This document shows positions 11,386 through 24,410 of a DNA stretch of 64,000 nt, in pieces. How positions within the stretch are numbered: position 1 is the first letter of the stretch; each line of letters begins with the position of its first letter. A program made the translations under genes and the position numbers. Below the pieces are notes generated by a model. The model had not been told where the DNA came from, searched no databases, and worked only from the letters and a program-made list of their open reading frames with translations. The DNA is taken from NCBI GenBank assembly GCA_963082975.1, contig OY720349.1:67268501-67332500 (forward strand), in the 5' to 3' direction. The stretch is from Labia minor (Eukaryota > Arthropoda > Insecta > Dermaptera > Spongiphoridae).

Positions 11386-11909
11386 ATTCTCTAATTAAGA
11401 ATGAATTATAAATTTATTTATTTTTATTAATTAAAAGGGAGACTTTGTTAGTCAACTTAAAAAAAAAAATATTTTAATAAAAATTTTATAAAATGCATTT
11501 TTATTGTTATATAAATATACTTAAATATATATTTATAAATTTTTAAAAAAAAATCCTTGAAAAAGTATTAAGATTAAATATTCTATAAATTTGATTTAAT
11601 ATTTCATTAATACAATTTTATTAAAAGTTAAATGAAAAATAAATGAAATATTTAAAGATTAAAAAATTATAATGTATATAAATGTATATTTAATCTTCTT
11701 AAAATTTATTGGAATTTTTTTTAAGTGAAAATCATCTTTAAGATGTTGGTATTATTTTCCGAAATCTTCTTACATTTTTAATAATTATTTACTAGATAGT
11801 TGATTCTTATGTATCATTAAAAATCTGAAATAATTAATATGTCTATGATCTTTAATTTCAAAATTAATATAAAAAAATAAATATAAAAAAATATATTCAT
11901 ATATATATA
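11386..11909. other. AT-rich spacer
   Basis: No gene seen; poly-A/T and TA runs leading into the Helitron insertion site. Confidence 0.5.
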
Positions 11910-12763
11910 TCTTCTATATATATAAAGGAGAGTGTTTGTATGTATGTATGTATGTAATTTGTTTACTTTTTTGCTGTCATAGAAACAAACAAAAAAGAAA
12001 TTTCCTACTTAACCGACACTTGATAATTTAGAATTATGAACATCAAAAAATAAGAAACGATTTCTATGAAATTACATCACAATATTCTTATATACCTCTA
12101 TGGTAACATAGGCTATAGATTTTATTAATATCTAATCAATAACCGCAGAATTTAATTTTTTAAAGTTTATATAGTTCTCCGTGTTGTTCATTCAAATTGA
12201 ATGTAATCACGAAGGATAATAATATTTGAGAAGAATTTAAATCGAAGTTGCAATCGGGAAACGCCTGTTATCATGCAGTAAAGAGGCTTATCTCATCAAA
12301 ATTATTATAAAAGAGAATGAAAATTAAAATATATAAAACAATTATTTTGTCTGTTGTATTATATGGGTGTGAGACATGGTCTAAGATCTTAGGAGATGAG
12401 AGTGGATTCAGAGTATTTGAGAATAGGATTCTTCCCAGCATTTATGGGCCAAAGATGAGGACACCAGGGAATGACGTAAAAAAGATGGAACAAAGGCTCA
12501 GGATTGTAGCTGCCAAGAACTTTCGAGTAGATAGATATAACATATTCAATAAAAATATATATAATTAATTTACTAATTAAATTAAAATATATTTTAAATA
12601 ATCACACAATAAGAAATGAATGTTTTATGTTATACATTGATTGAAACAAAATGGATGAAAACCTTTTACTACTCTTAACCAAATACTATGTACCACTCGG
12701 GGGTACAGGGGGCGGAGCCCCCGTCTAGATGTGATGAGCGACGAAGGAGCTCTGAGCAGCTAG
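11910..12763 (+). mobile_element. Non-autonomous Helitron with captured LINE fragment
   Basis: Begins with TC in TCTTCTATATATATAAAGG and ends with CTAG at 12760-12763. It sits between A (11909) and T (12764), the Helitron target. A 6-bp-stem hairpin GGGGGCGGAGCCCCC at 12708-12722 precedes the end, as in canonical Helitrons. The last 70 bp or so are nearly identical to the end of the Helitron at 61554-62750. There is no Rep/helicase, so it is non-autonomous. Its core holds LINE-A reverse-transcriptase sequence. Confidence 0.85.
12199..12536 (+). pseudogene. LINE-A reverse transcriptase fragment inside Helitron
   Basis: Encodes the thumb and tail region of the LINE-A reverse transcriptase: IKIYKTIILSVVLYGCETWS, then a RVFENRILPSIYGPK block. 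It joins directly to the terminal AAKNFRV by an internal deletion that removes the RWAGHVARM block. An 83-residue frame at 12317-12568 survives but lacks all catalytic motifs. The fragment starts at nearly the same 5' point as the one at 19678, hinting at a shared history. Confidence 0.8.
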
Positions 12764-13989
12764 TATATATATAAATTTAAATTTAAATATTTTGTGTATT
12801 ATTTCTAATCTCATTAATCTCGCACTTTCAAATTTCTTTTCACTTAACAACTGTTTACTAATAATTTTGTACTATTATTATTTTATGAGGATTTCTATTC
12901 AAATTATTCATTAATGTTGAAAATTCATATTTGTGTTTTTATTTTATTGAAAAGATTCTCTTATATTATTTTTTTATATTTTATTTAACAAATTTTGTAA
13001 AATTTAATGAATAACTTCCCAGTACAGTTTTATTTTATCTCAATTTATGCTAATTGTTCTTAACCGATGCTTTGTGCAAATGCTTCGCGAAATTATAATA
13101 AAAAATTTGTAATATGAAAACAAATCTATTAAATATATGTATTTCAATCGGTTTGTAGTTATATATATGATCATATCAAAGAAGATTGTTTGAAATGTAA
13201 ATTTATATATATAAAATTATATTGAATTCAATTTAATAAAGTTATTATTATTTGAAAAGTGGGAAAAGTGGGAAATAGTGTATATATGTTTTTCATTTGA
13301 TTGCCAATCCCACACAGGGGACAAAATAAAATTATTAAAGAAAATAGACCTAATGACAAAAATAAAACAATATCTTTTGAATCCTATTAATCTTATTAAT
13401 TTATTTTTTTATTTTTTTTTCATTTCCTTGATATAAATAACTAATCCTACTTAATTTCTTATTTATCTAGGCGTAAAAGATAGAGCAACAATTCAAGTGT
13501 TCGATTCAATTCAATTCAATTTAAATTTATTTATTTTTAAATTTTATAATCTAATATGCTATTTTTTACTTCTATTTTTCATGTTTCAATCTTTGTTCGT
13601 GTTATTGAATTTGGATTTGAATTCTTGATTATCTTCTTCATCTCTGACGTTATGATGATGAATTGATCTACATACAGCTCACCAAATGTAAGTAACCATC
13701 GTTATTTATTTAGCATGGCACATTTTCAAATAGGTATAAAGTTTATTAATTTCAAAATGTGTGAAAATGTAATATTTAAAATAAAAATTAACATAATAAA
13801 AAGTATAATTGAATTTACTTTTGTTTTTTTTTGTTTTGATATGATAGTCATTAGGAGAGTTTCTAGAGAATATATTAAGGTATATTAAAGAATTTAGTGA
13901 GGGCGAGACATTTCTCAAGAATGACCATTGATAAAGGAGGCTGAAGAGAGAAAGGTATTTAGAATTGATAGGTTTCGATGCTTTATACT
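12764..13989. other. AT-rich stretch without a recognised gene
   Basis: No repeats or domains recognised. A short G run lies near 13991. Confidence 0.5.
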
Positions 13990-15180
13990 GTGGGGGGGGG
14001 ATAACCTTTGGTATATGTAGTACTTATATTTTGTTGTTAAGGATTTCCAGGAGGTTGCCTTCTACTTAAACCGGGGAATGCAAGCTCTCATCTTAAAAAT
14101 CAATATATTATATTAGAATTATTAAATAAAAAAGTGTGGATAAATAAAACAAGTGCTAAGGGTTGGATTGCATGAACTGCATGAATTGCATGTCAGGTCT
14201 GAATTCTGCCTTTTTGTATTGCTGAGAGTGAAGTTGATATGGAACGAATGAACAGACATTCGGGAAGGTCATTCATGGGAATAGCCTGAACAGGAACAAA
14301 TTGTTGATTACCTTTTGAGCGTAGGGTATTTTCGTTTAGCATGGGCGATCCACCCTTATTGGTAGAGATCATGCATCCCTTTAGGGTCTATTTCAGGTTG
14401 CCCCGAATGTGGCTCTCTCAGCTAATTCAAAGAGGCTTACAGACCAATCGCCTTATTATTAGTTGATTTAATAAGGCGAACTTTCTTTTTCATTCCTTTT
14501 TCCAAATTCCAAAAGGCGAGACTTTGAAGGGCTAATTTATGGGGAAAGGAGAAGGCCCAATTAAATATTCAATGTTTTTTTTATTTAATTAATAAATTTA
14601 AAAAAAAAAATTGAATATCGCGATTATTTTCTTAAATGTTTTATTTTCTTTTTGAAACAATCAATAATAATAGAACTTAATCTTTTATATCTTTTAAAGT
14701 TTTTACTAATTTGTCCGAGAGAATTAATTATACCCACTAAAAAACCCTCTCTGACTGGTGACGGGAACGTCTTTCGACATTCATCATCACCAGTCAAGGA
14801 TCGTCTTCAGCCTACCTAAGGTGAGAGCTTCTCTTGCTTCTATTCCCTGAACGACGCAGAGGACCAATAACTCTATACTCAGAGAGGTCCGCGCGAAACA
14901 GCTATTTTTTATTGAGTTGTAAATTGCAATTCAATCTTAATTATCTTTTGTATAAACCTTTCAGTGGTTCAAACCCTGATTTTTCTAAATAATTTTCAAA
15001 TTGTTAATGTACTCGTTCAGTACATACGTTTTTTATTAAATTTCTTTATAATTAAAATTTTTATTTTATAACAAATTAGTCTTTCTGTTTTAATCCAATT
15101 ATTCCCTTGCTTACACGAAACTGCAAATCAAACGAACTGCCCCCTTCGGTAAGAGAGGGTGGAAGTTCCGATATTATAAA
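13990..15180. other. GC-elevated unique island; possible host exon or promoter
   Basis: This is the longest stretch in the window with clearly higher G+C that matches none of the local repeats. It holds a 9-bp perfect stem (GACTGGTGA at 14753 with its complement at 14787), then a donor-like CTAAG/GTGAGA at about 14820. A second imperfect hairpin (GAACT...AGTTC) spans 15134-15168. There is no convincing long reading frame. A non-coding exon, 5' leader or regulatory element is plausible, but this is inference. Confidence 0.35.
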
Positions 15181-15327
15181 ATTATTCTTTATAAACACGA
15201 TCAAATTTAAATATTGTATTAAGCACGAGTTGGACCTTCCTTCGCGAAATTCAACCAGCCTTAACAGTATTTAAAGTTATTTATAAAAAAAACTGTTTTT
15301 TTCTCAAAACTATTTATTAATAATATT

Positions 15328-15941
15328 AATAAGTTGACCTGTGGCCAGGTCCGAACCGACCGACGGTTTGAAATAAATAAATTTCCAGCTACAGAAACAA
15401 TTTCAAATAATTTTAATATATCTATTAATGTAATAAAAAACAAATATGGATATAACATAAATATTTTTAATTTTATTTTATTTATAATATATATGTAAGA
15501 CCAGGCTGTGACGTCATGAATGGCTGGATGACGTCATATAATTTTAATTAAGAAAAAACTAATAAAAATGATTTTTCTCGAGAATAAAATCAATACAAAG
15601 TGAATGATTCGTGATGATATGTAAAAAATCTCCTTATGTGATTTGGTGTGAAAATAACCCTTCCCTTCCTATCGACAATCACTAATACTCCGGTTTCCGG
15701 ATTTGCACCAAAAGTTGATCCATCCATCATACTGATGCATTAAGTAAATATACCAAATTTCATCAAAATCCGTTGAGCCGTTCAGGCTGTACACATCTAT
15801 ACGGACGGACGGACAGACATCATGCTAAAAATACTCTTTTCTGTTAAGAAAATGCATGATTCGTGGAGATATGTAAAAATCTCCACTTGTGAAATTTGGT
15901 GTGAAAACAATACCTCCCTTACTATCGTCGGTCGGTAAAAA
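15328..15941 (-). mobile_element. HINE-like element copy 3, full length
   Basis: Minus orientation. The AAGTTGACCTGTGGCCAGGT stem-loop end is at the left, CCGACCGACGG just inside it, and the CGTCGGTCGGTAAAAA end at the right. TGACGTCA sites start at 15509 and 15529, and a GGAC/GACA run lies at about 15800-15823. The internal ATAGGAAGGG module near 15655-15675 is a diverged direct copy of the terminal module. Confidence 0.85.
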
Positions 15942-18338
15942 TTTAAATTAATAATTAATTAAATAATAATTTTCTTTATAAATAATATGACATTTAGAGA
16001 ATTAAAATGCTTGAAATTATTATTAATATGAATAACCTTTAATATTGTTTTTGTTTTTTTCAATTACTCTTATTAAAATTAGTTTGCTAGAAAAGAATAG
16101 ATCGAAAGATCGCTTTTTCTGATTAAAAGACTATAAAAAATGAAATTCAAAAAAAAAATCTCATAGAAATTTCGAGTTGAGAATATAAATTATATAATAC
16201 TTGCTCCTTCAATAATATCTCATATGGTATATTTGAATGAAAATTGGATATTTATTATTTACATTTTACGTAGATAGGATAAAAACATGTTAAAGAAATA
16301 TTTACAAGAAACTATTTTCTTAAAATAGTAGAAATAATGAGATGAAAAGCAGAATACCATGATATCTAATATACAGATATAGTTATAATATATATATATC
16401 CTATGGCCTATAATACTTTTTATATGATAATTTGAAAGATAAGAGACTTGACCAATTAAAATTATGTAATATTTCTTAATAATATCAACTTGCTTGTATT
16501 TTTTTTTTAATTTTAATAATGTCAAAGTACATAAAAGGTTAAAATAATTAAAAAAAATTAGTGTTAGTTCTTATATATATATATATATATAAGATATTAT
16601 TTCTTTGAAATTAAATAAATGAATTGTTCATAATAAATGAAGTGTATTAAAGATATGATATTTGACTAAATTATATTTGAGATATACATAGATAGATAAT
16701 TAAAATCAATGAAAATTAAAACCTAACAGTGTTAGGCTAACACCAATTTTTAATGTTTTCAATATAAATATTTCACTCTTTTCTAAGAGTAGCATCCTCC
16801 ATTGAATACTTTTGTTATTCCTAATCAACGTCATTTACATCCTCTTTTCTTTATATACCTATATATATATATATTTTAAATTAAATTAAATTTTTCTCTC
16901 AATATTTTTTAATTTATAAATATTATAATTCCAAAAATGGAAGAACATAGAGTTCATGCAATTTCATATTATTTAATTCAATTAAATTATTTTAAATTTT
17001 TAAACATAGACACATAATTAATAAAAATGAAATTTCAAATGGACTGAATTTAAATGAAAGTATATTAAGTAAAACTTACCTATTAATTGCGTGCGCTGGT
17101 TAACTTAATAGAACAAGACTGTTCTCTTTTTTGTTGGTAATCAATGGCTACCTAGAAATAAATTTACATAATTAATACATTATACATAATAGATTTTGTT
17201 TTTATTTTATTTCCCCCCTGTATATTTTATTTCCAAAACAATACATAGAAATATTGATTTTTTTATTTATATATCCATAGCTTGGGGTGCGTTATGTTTG
17301 CCATTTAAATTGATACGATTCCAACTTCATTAATCTAATTGTTTGAGTGAAAATGAAAGTGACAAGCAAAAATGAGAGTGAGAATATTCATTTTCAATTG
17401 ACATGGATTCACTCGATTTATATTGGGTGATATATTGATCTCAACAACATTTTATCTTTCTTCCCTTCCTCTTAAAGAAACCATAACATTAAATTATAAA
17501 GAGAAAAAAAAAAACATTTTATTTACTTTGATATGAATTTATTATATTTTTTTATTATATTTTATAATTGAATATAAAGAACAAATAATAATTATTAAAA
17601 ATTAAAAATTAATATATATATATATATATATTGAAAATGAATTAATTTTAAGTTATTCGAGAACAGAACAGTACAAAATAAAATAAACCACAAATTCTGG
17701 AAATAATTTTTAATCTTTTATTTATTTCCTATTAGTGATAATTTCGTAAAAATTTTAATTGAATTTTAATTATAAATAAAAAATCACAAATGTGAGACTT
17801 AAGAATGAAAAATTACAATAAAAAGAAATTAAAAGAAAATGTATATCCATTCTTATAAAAAAACAATTTGAGAATTTTTTTTTTGTCCTTCCACTTCCAT
17901 TCCCCCTCCAATCAGTAGGAACTTTACGAGAATCCATTTTAGATGGATTTTCTTGTTACATATTCTCTCTAAATGAGAATTAGCTGACCTATGAGGTTTT
18001 AATCTGCGGTGTTACCCTTTTAGGCGAGGATTTAGATTTAGAGGAATGCGAAATTACAATCCTTTTCCCGTTTTGTCACATAATTTAAACTTTAAATCAA
18101 TCTAATCTTATCAAAAAAATCTATTAAAGAATATTTTTTTTATTTTTCATTCTATCTCTTCTTTTCCCATTATCCGTTTTCTCATCCCTCCATTTAGTCG
18201 GGTCTTTCTGGGAATTCTTTTTGAATGAATTTTCTCGATACAGCTTTGAGATAGATAAAAGTTTATTAAATTTTAAAAAATCAAGGGAGAATTTATGAAG
18301 TTAATATATAAATAACTTTTTAATGTTAGATTTGAGAC
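15942..18338. other. AT-rich stretch without a recognised gene
   Basis: Contains TA-dinucleotide runs near 16575, 16860 and 17610. Short open frames (for example 16259-16525 on the minus strand) are Ile/Tyr/Lys-rich products of base composition. No domain or RNA gene was recognised. Confidence 0.5.
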
Positions 18339-18975
18339 TTGAATGAGGTAGTTATACATCTTGCTTGGTGTCATCACATCTGTTCCATCTGGTTTTTTAG
18401 CGTCCCATTTTTTATGGTTTGCCTTCAAATTATGGTCAGAAGCTCATCATTCGAGTCGCTGAATCGTTTCCTTGGTGGATCAGGCTTCTTACCAAGAAAA
18501 TCACGACAGATTTCCAAAGAAATAAGGTTATGCTCAATATGGATTTGCTTAATCAGGTCCCATACTGATGTCTTGTAACCTCCTAAGCGTGAACGAAGAG
18601 CATTGTTGTAACCTTCCAATGCATTGTTTGTTCGAGGCAAACCCATCAAAGAGGCATCGTAGATGTTCCAATGCTCCAATGTCGAATTCGGGGTCAAAAA
18701 GCCAGTCAAAAATTGTTCACCTAGCCAAGTGCGCTCGAAGTAAGGAAAAAGATCACGAAGTTTTGCCCTGTTGGTCGTCCAGCTAATGCTTGGTAGGCTA
18801 CAATGACTTTTGATGGTGGTACCAAAACCAAAGCTGCAAGAGTTCGTAAATGAATGGAGTTGTCAGGATTATCTATATCATTATAGAGCTTCCAAACTTC
18901 TGGTATTGATTTGATGTTTCTATCAATGCATTGAGCAAAATGAAAAAGACAACCTCTGATGATAGTAAATTTCAC
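18339..18975 (-). pseudogene. Mutator-like (MULE) transposase fragment, frameshifted
   Basis: Two overlapping minus-strand pieces read as the C-terminal half of a MULE-type transposase. The upstream piece (18975-18721) begins with the CLFHFAQ block and continues through NPDNSIHLRTLAALVLVPP. The downstream piece (18709-18425) carries PRTNNALEGYNNALRSRLGG, the conserved region after the catalytic domain. A frameshift separates them near 18715, and the N-terminal DNA-binding region and first catalytic residues are absent. I place it in the MULE superfamily by pattern; the family within it is unknown. Confidence 0.75.
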
Positions 18976-19677
18976 AAATTACGTTGTATATTCCCTGGTG
19001 AAATATACGGTGCAAATGGTGTATTTTGTATTTGGAATCATTAAGCTATTAAAACGTATGCTAATAAACGGAATTTGAGTAAATTCCCTTTATTTTACAT
19101 ACGAATTTGACACCCCTATTTTTTTGGAAAAATCACGTGTGTGGGCCCTATGTATGTATTTTTTGACCTACTTTTGGTCCAGGCCCGATTACCTCCTTGG
19201 GAGGTCGTGTCTCAGGCAACTGGGTGTCATGCTCACTTTGTGATTTAATTTTCAAAGTCACAATTAAAATTAATACAAAAATTAAAAAATTTGTTTTTAG
19301 TGATTTTTTCTTTTAGGGATTTTTTCAGTCAGCGATATTTTTATTTTGGATTTATTCTTTTAGGCATATTTGCATTTAGGGATTTTTACACGATTTCTTT
19401 CAAAAAAATAAGCACTTTTTATTTTTGTTAAAATTTTTTTAAAATAAAATAAACTTACTTATTATACTTTAAGAATTCTTTTTTTTTTCAAATAAAAAGA
19501 ATGATTATATTTTTTCTTTTCTATTTGTAATATAGTAATTTAAATTTTTTTCTCTTCTGGTTGCGCCACTGGCTAAGACAATATATTTAGTAGAACAGAG
19601 GAAAAGTATGAAGACACAAAATCTTAACATACAAAACGTAGAATTTGAAAAAAGATAGAAAGATTTTAATATTTAGA
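18976..19677. other. AT-rich stretch next to the MULE fragment
   Basis: A moderately GC-richer patch (19130-19250) and repeated TTTTAGGGATTTTT-like phrases near 19300-19390. No gene or family recognised. Confidence 0.4.
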
Positions 19678-19962
19678 TTCTGTAATCATGAAGGATAATA
19701 ATATTCGAGAAGAATTTAAATCGAGGTATCAATCGGGAAACGCCTGTTATCATGCAGTAAAGTGGCTTATCTCGTCAAATTTATTATCAAAGGTATTCAA
19801 AATTAGAATATATAAAACAATTATTTTACCTGCTGTATTAGACCGATTAGGAAACGTCCGCTTGGAAGACCAAGGACAGGGTGGGCGGACAATGTAGCAA
19901 GGTACATAAGAGAGTTGGGAGAAAATATGAGTTGGATGGGTGAAGCTCAGACTAGGGACACA
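19678..19962 (+). pseudogene. LINE-A fragment interrupted by a HINE
   Basis: Shares with 12199-12536 the segment from the AAGGATAATAATAT start through the IYKTIILPAVL block. After an internal deletion it jumps to the GRPRTGWADNV-like region and runs to GCTCAGACTAGGGACAC. There the HINE at 19963 begins. Related copies at 55008 and 62660 show that the LINE normally continues past this point, so the HINE (or its insertion) ended it. Confidence 0.75.
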
Positions 19963-20602
19963 TTTTTACCGACCGACGATAGTAAGGGAGGTATTGTTTT
20001 CACACCAAATTTCACATGTGGAGATTTTTACATATCTCCACGAATCATGCATTTTCTTAACAGAAAAAAGTATTTTTACCATGATGTCTGTCCGTCCGTC
20101 CGTCTGTCCGTCCGTCCGTATAGATGTGTACAGCCTGAACCGCTGAACGGATTTTGATGAAAGTTGGTATATTTACTTAATGCATCAGTATGATGAATTG
20201 ATCAATTTTGACGCAAATCCGGAAACCGGAAGTGGTAGTATTAGCGATCGACGATAGGAAGGGAAGGGTTATGTTCACACCAAATTTCACATGAGGAGAT
20301 TTTTTACATATCACCACGAAACATGCACTTTGTATTGGTTTTATCCTCTAGAAAAATCATCTTTATTAGTTTTTTGTCAATTTAAAATTATGTGACGTCA
20401 TCCAACCATTCATGACGTCACAACCTGTTCTTACATATATATTATAAATAAAATAAAATTAAAAATATTTATGTTATATTTATATCTGTTTTTATCGCAT
20501 TAATAGATACATATTAAAATTATTTGAAATTGTTTCTGTAGCTGGAAATTAATTTAGTTCAAACCGTCGGTCGGTTCGGACATGGCCACAGGTCAACATA
20601 TT
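19963..20602 (+). mobile_element. HINE-like element copy 4, full length
   Basis: TTTTTACCGACCGACGATAG start and CCGTCGGTCGG offset repeat near 20563-20575, followed by a weakened stem-loop end. It has the longest GTCY run of the family in this window (20086-20119). TGACGTCA sites start at 20393 and 20413. It is inserted at the edge of LINE-A sequence. Confidence 0.85.
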
Positions 20603-22540
20603 ATAAAACATTATACAATTTGGGAAAATTTATTTTGATATATTAATTTTAATATAAATAAAGGATATTCGATTAATTCGACAAATAAATAAATAAATTT
20701 CAATTCTTCTTAGACGAAATAAAAAAATAATAACAATAAGTAAATTATATATAATATGTATTTTATTAAAATAATTATCTTTCAGTAAATATTAATTTAT
20801 ATTTACGATTTCAAAGATTTGGAGTCAAATCTCTTTCCACCGAATCATTTCATCAGGTTTGTAAACAAAAATAGCGACTCCGGGCTAAATCAGGAAAAAG
20901 GTGATACTATTGATGGATGTCAAACAAAATCAAAAAGACCCAGCTGTTTCGACAGGAGTCAGCTGATAGTTGCCTGCTGACAGGTGCAGTGTTGCGATTT
21001 CATTTAAGAGATAGGAAATTCAAAAAGTCACTCTGACTTATTAACCTGCCCTCGTACTTATTCTTATAAAAGAAAATCGTTCTAATGTAATATAGTATAT
21101 ATAAAATGTATAATTATGGTTATTTTATTAGTCTAGTTTAATCATTTCAAATTAATCATTTAATAATTAATATGAAGTAGGTTATTTTGCATTTTCTTTT
21201 TAGAGGTACTTTTAAAGGTATTTATTTTATCAGAAAAAATATTTTCATTTCCTCTATTTTTTCCACACATTCCTTCTAATCTAATTCAATGCAATTGTAA
21301 TCTAACTGGAATTTAAAGGTCAGCGATTCTCTTGTGAACATTTTGCAACAAGTACTACTGATATTAGTAACTTTTTTTACCATGCAAATAAATAATTAAT
21401 AATTATTAATTTTTTTTTTAAATAAAAATGATATATAATTAAATAATACAAACAAATTTTTACAATTAACCTTTAAGAAATATTAATATTAATATAATAA
21501 TGATCAATTGATATTATCTCAAAAACTTTTGAAAAGTCAAATGGTAAACAACGCTTTAAGATCAGTTTAATTGCACAAGAAGTGAAATTTATTTAATCTA
21601 TATGAATTTTTGAAGTTTTTAATTATTCTCAAATATAATAATGATAAATAACTATTATAAATATTTTTCGTCAAATTATTTTTCAGATTATATAGAATTA
21701 TTTGTCCACCCTTCGTTTAATTATTTCAAAAGTTACGAAGCAAGAATTTTCTAAAAGCATATTTAATTATTCATGTTTATTGGCCCCCGGGGAGTTGAAA
21801 AAGGAAGGTCAAGGATTTTGTATCGTCCCGTGTGTTCCGGTTATGACTTCCGGTCTCTTGACTCGGAAAAGCTAATCTCAACAAAAATAGAGAGAGAAAG
21901 AGAAAGAGAAAGAGAGAGAGAGACCAATAAGAATTATGAGATAGAATGAAAATTTTTTTTCACTAAAAGAATTAAAATTTAAACATTAAAAAATAAGGAT
22001 TTTATAAGAAAAAATATCAGCATATTATGTATATTTCTCTTTATGAAGTTAATCCTCCTATTTGAAAGTTATTAAAATATAATAACATTATAATATATTT
22101 TAAAAAAAGGTCATACATACATCATACAGTCTATCGAATGATACATACAGAGTATTGATTTAACTCAAAGCGCTAATATATATAAAATATGAAAATTAAT
22201 GTATAATAAAATGGCGAAGACTGTCCAAGGCCCAAATAGCAGACCCCGAAAGGGATTATTGCTAGGAAATAAATGAAGAAAGATTTAATTAAATTTAAAA
22301 GAATTAAAAGAATTGAAAGAATGACCCCTGTACTCCCGATGTAAAACATAGAAATTTGTTGAAAGTCTGTATGCGAAAGGTTTTAATTCATTTTAATTAA
22401 ATCAGTATATTTTTTATTTCATTTGGATTTTCGTTTTAATATATATAATAATTTTTCGAAATAGCCACTGAACCGAATATCACCGAATCTGAGCGAAATT
22501 TACCGAGCGTTACGTCCAGTGACGATTGGATATTATATAT
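20603..22540. other. AT-rich region with a small E-box cluster
   Basis: No gene recognised. A GC-richer patch at 20810-21060 contains CAGCTG at 20941 and 20960 and CAGGTG at 20981. Another GC-richer patch is at 21780-21885. A GA-rich microsatellite runs through about 21888-21923. Confidence 0.45.
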
Positions 22541-22728
22541 TACCACGTTTTTCTTAGCTTGCTTTCTTGTTTATCTGTTCGCGTCAAATCTTGCAATCGA
22601 AATTTCGACCACTTCCAGTCATCCAATCGCTCTGAAACTTTTCAGAGTTATGTATTCTGGATGACAATACAATAAAATAACACATTCGTAGCTTGCAAGT
22701 GTTTAATTAGAGCATAATTAATGAATAT
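22541..22728 (+). repeat. Dispersed repeat pair, copy 1
   Basis: Near-identical, in the same direction, to 23847-24052. The shared core runs from TACCACGTTTTTCTTAGC through a CATCCAATCGCTCTGAAAC block to AGCATAATTAATGAATAT. Non-coding. It could be a MITE or the LTRs of a small element, since the copies are 1.3 kb apart. Confidence 0.7.
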
Positions 22729-23846
22729 TTGTATTTTGTTAACTTAAAAAGGAGAAACAATAATAATACAACAAAAGGCCCTTTCCAAAACTTACCTTTC
22801 TCAATACATAATACAAAAGAAGAAAACAACAAAAGGGACTTTGTCAAAACATTAAAAATAAATAATACAGATGTCCATAGTCCGCTTGTTTAAAAAAATA
22901 TTCAAGAGTTGATTCTAGTATGTATTAAATATATTCAATATATTAAATATTAAATATATTATTTTTGATCTAAACGAATAGAGAATGGATTTTACATAAA
23001 ATTTGTAATCATTTCACAAATTAATAATATAATAAATGACACATTGTGAATTGACGATAAAAATAAATATATTTCATTAGATCTTATTTTATTATACTAG
23101 CAAAAATTGTATAAATATATTTTTAATTTTCTTTCGAAATTAATTAAAAAATTTTAAAATATTTTAAATATAAAAAATATTGATACAATATCTAATACAA
23201 AAACGAGACGGGATGCAAATATAATACATTAATTAATAATAATAATCAAAATATTAAAATCCGTTTAAATAAGAAGTTTGAAAAAATGTTCAGGTCGCTC
23301 CCCTCCAACTAAATGACAGTCCTGATCGTATGTTCCATGCTGCGAATTAAATTTGGATTAAGCATCATAAATTCTAAAATAATAATTAAATAAATTTCAA
23401 ATAACGATTAGATATTTATTAAATGAATTACTAATAAATAATATTCAATCTAATGAAATAAAGAATCTCTATATATTATATACACGGTAAATGTATTAGA
23501 AAAAATAAAAAGCCATTTTTTTTTTATGAAGAATTTTGATTTTTTTAAATTATAATTTCTGACTTTTGATTGATTACATTTAAAATCATTTTAAAGTTAT
23601 AATTTCGTCTTTACAAAGAGAGATAAAAAATTAATAAAATCAAAATATTGAAAAAATATAATAGGGAGGTAGAAAAAAGGTTCAAACTCCCCTCTTCTTA
23701 TTTTTACTTAACGGGTCTTCTGATTGGTTGCCTGTTTCGACACACCTTTTTTCGACTTAAACGCCACCCTCAATTTCCTTCAGCTATCATTTGCTCTCTG
23801 CATCTCACCAAGTCATCATTAGCACTCTTGCTAACTGAGTGTATTT

Positions 23847-24052
23847 TACCACGTTTTTCTTAGCTTGCTTTCTTGTTTGTTTGTTTGTTTATTTATCTGT
23901 TCGGGTCAAATCTTGCAATCGAAATTTCGACCACTTCCAGTCATCCAATCGCTCTGAAACTTTTCAGAGTAATGTATTCTGGATGACAATACAATAATAC
24001 AATAATAATTCGTAGCTTGCAAGTGTTTAATTAGAGCATAATTAATGAATAT
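23847..24052 (+). repeat. Dispersed repeat pair, copy 2
   Basis: Second copy of the 22541 unit, with an expanded GTTT tetranucleotide run near its start and a small ACAATA duplication. The sequence between the copies has no retroelement domain that I can recognise. Confidence 0.7.
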
Positions 24053-24410
24053 AATTTTGTATGGGAAAATCAAAACAAAAAGTGTAAATATTTAAATTTG
24101 AAAAAAACCGTTAAAAACCCGTTAAAAGAATAATATAATATGTATAATATTTAAAATGTAAATAAATTTGAAAGAAGGTATATTAATGTTTTGTACTGTA
24201 ATTTAGAAAACAAAATTTAAATTTATGATGAGTTTTAGGCAATAAAGAATTAAAATATGACAAATTTAAAAATTTCTCTTTATAATTCAATTTAAATTTA
24301 TTACTTTCAGGATAATAGTATTTCATGACTATTAAAGTCAATCAAAAAACTTAAAAGTAGTATAGGTCAAGTGAAATCGATTGCAATATATGAAGACTAA
24401 AAAGTAGAAA

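Noticed and set aside
12240-12568. Intact protein gene of 83 residues
   Set aside because: It is a deleted reverse-transcriptase fragment inside a Helitron, without catalytic motifs.
19915-20157. Ser/Val/Arg repeat-rich frames over the GTCY run
   Set aside because: They translate the GTCY microsatellite of the HINE.
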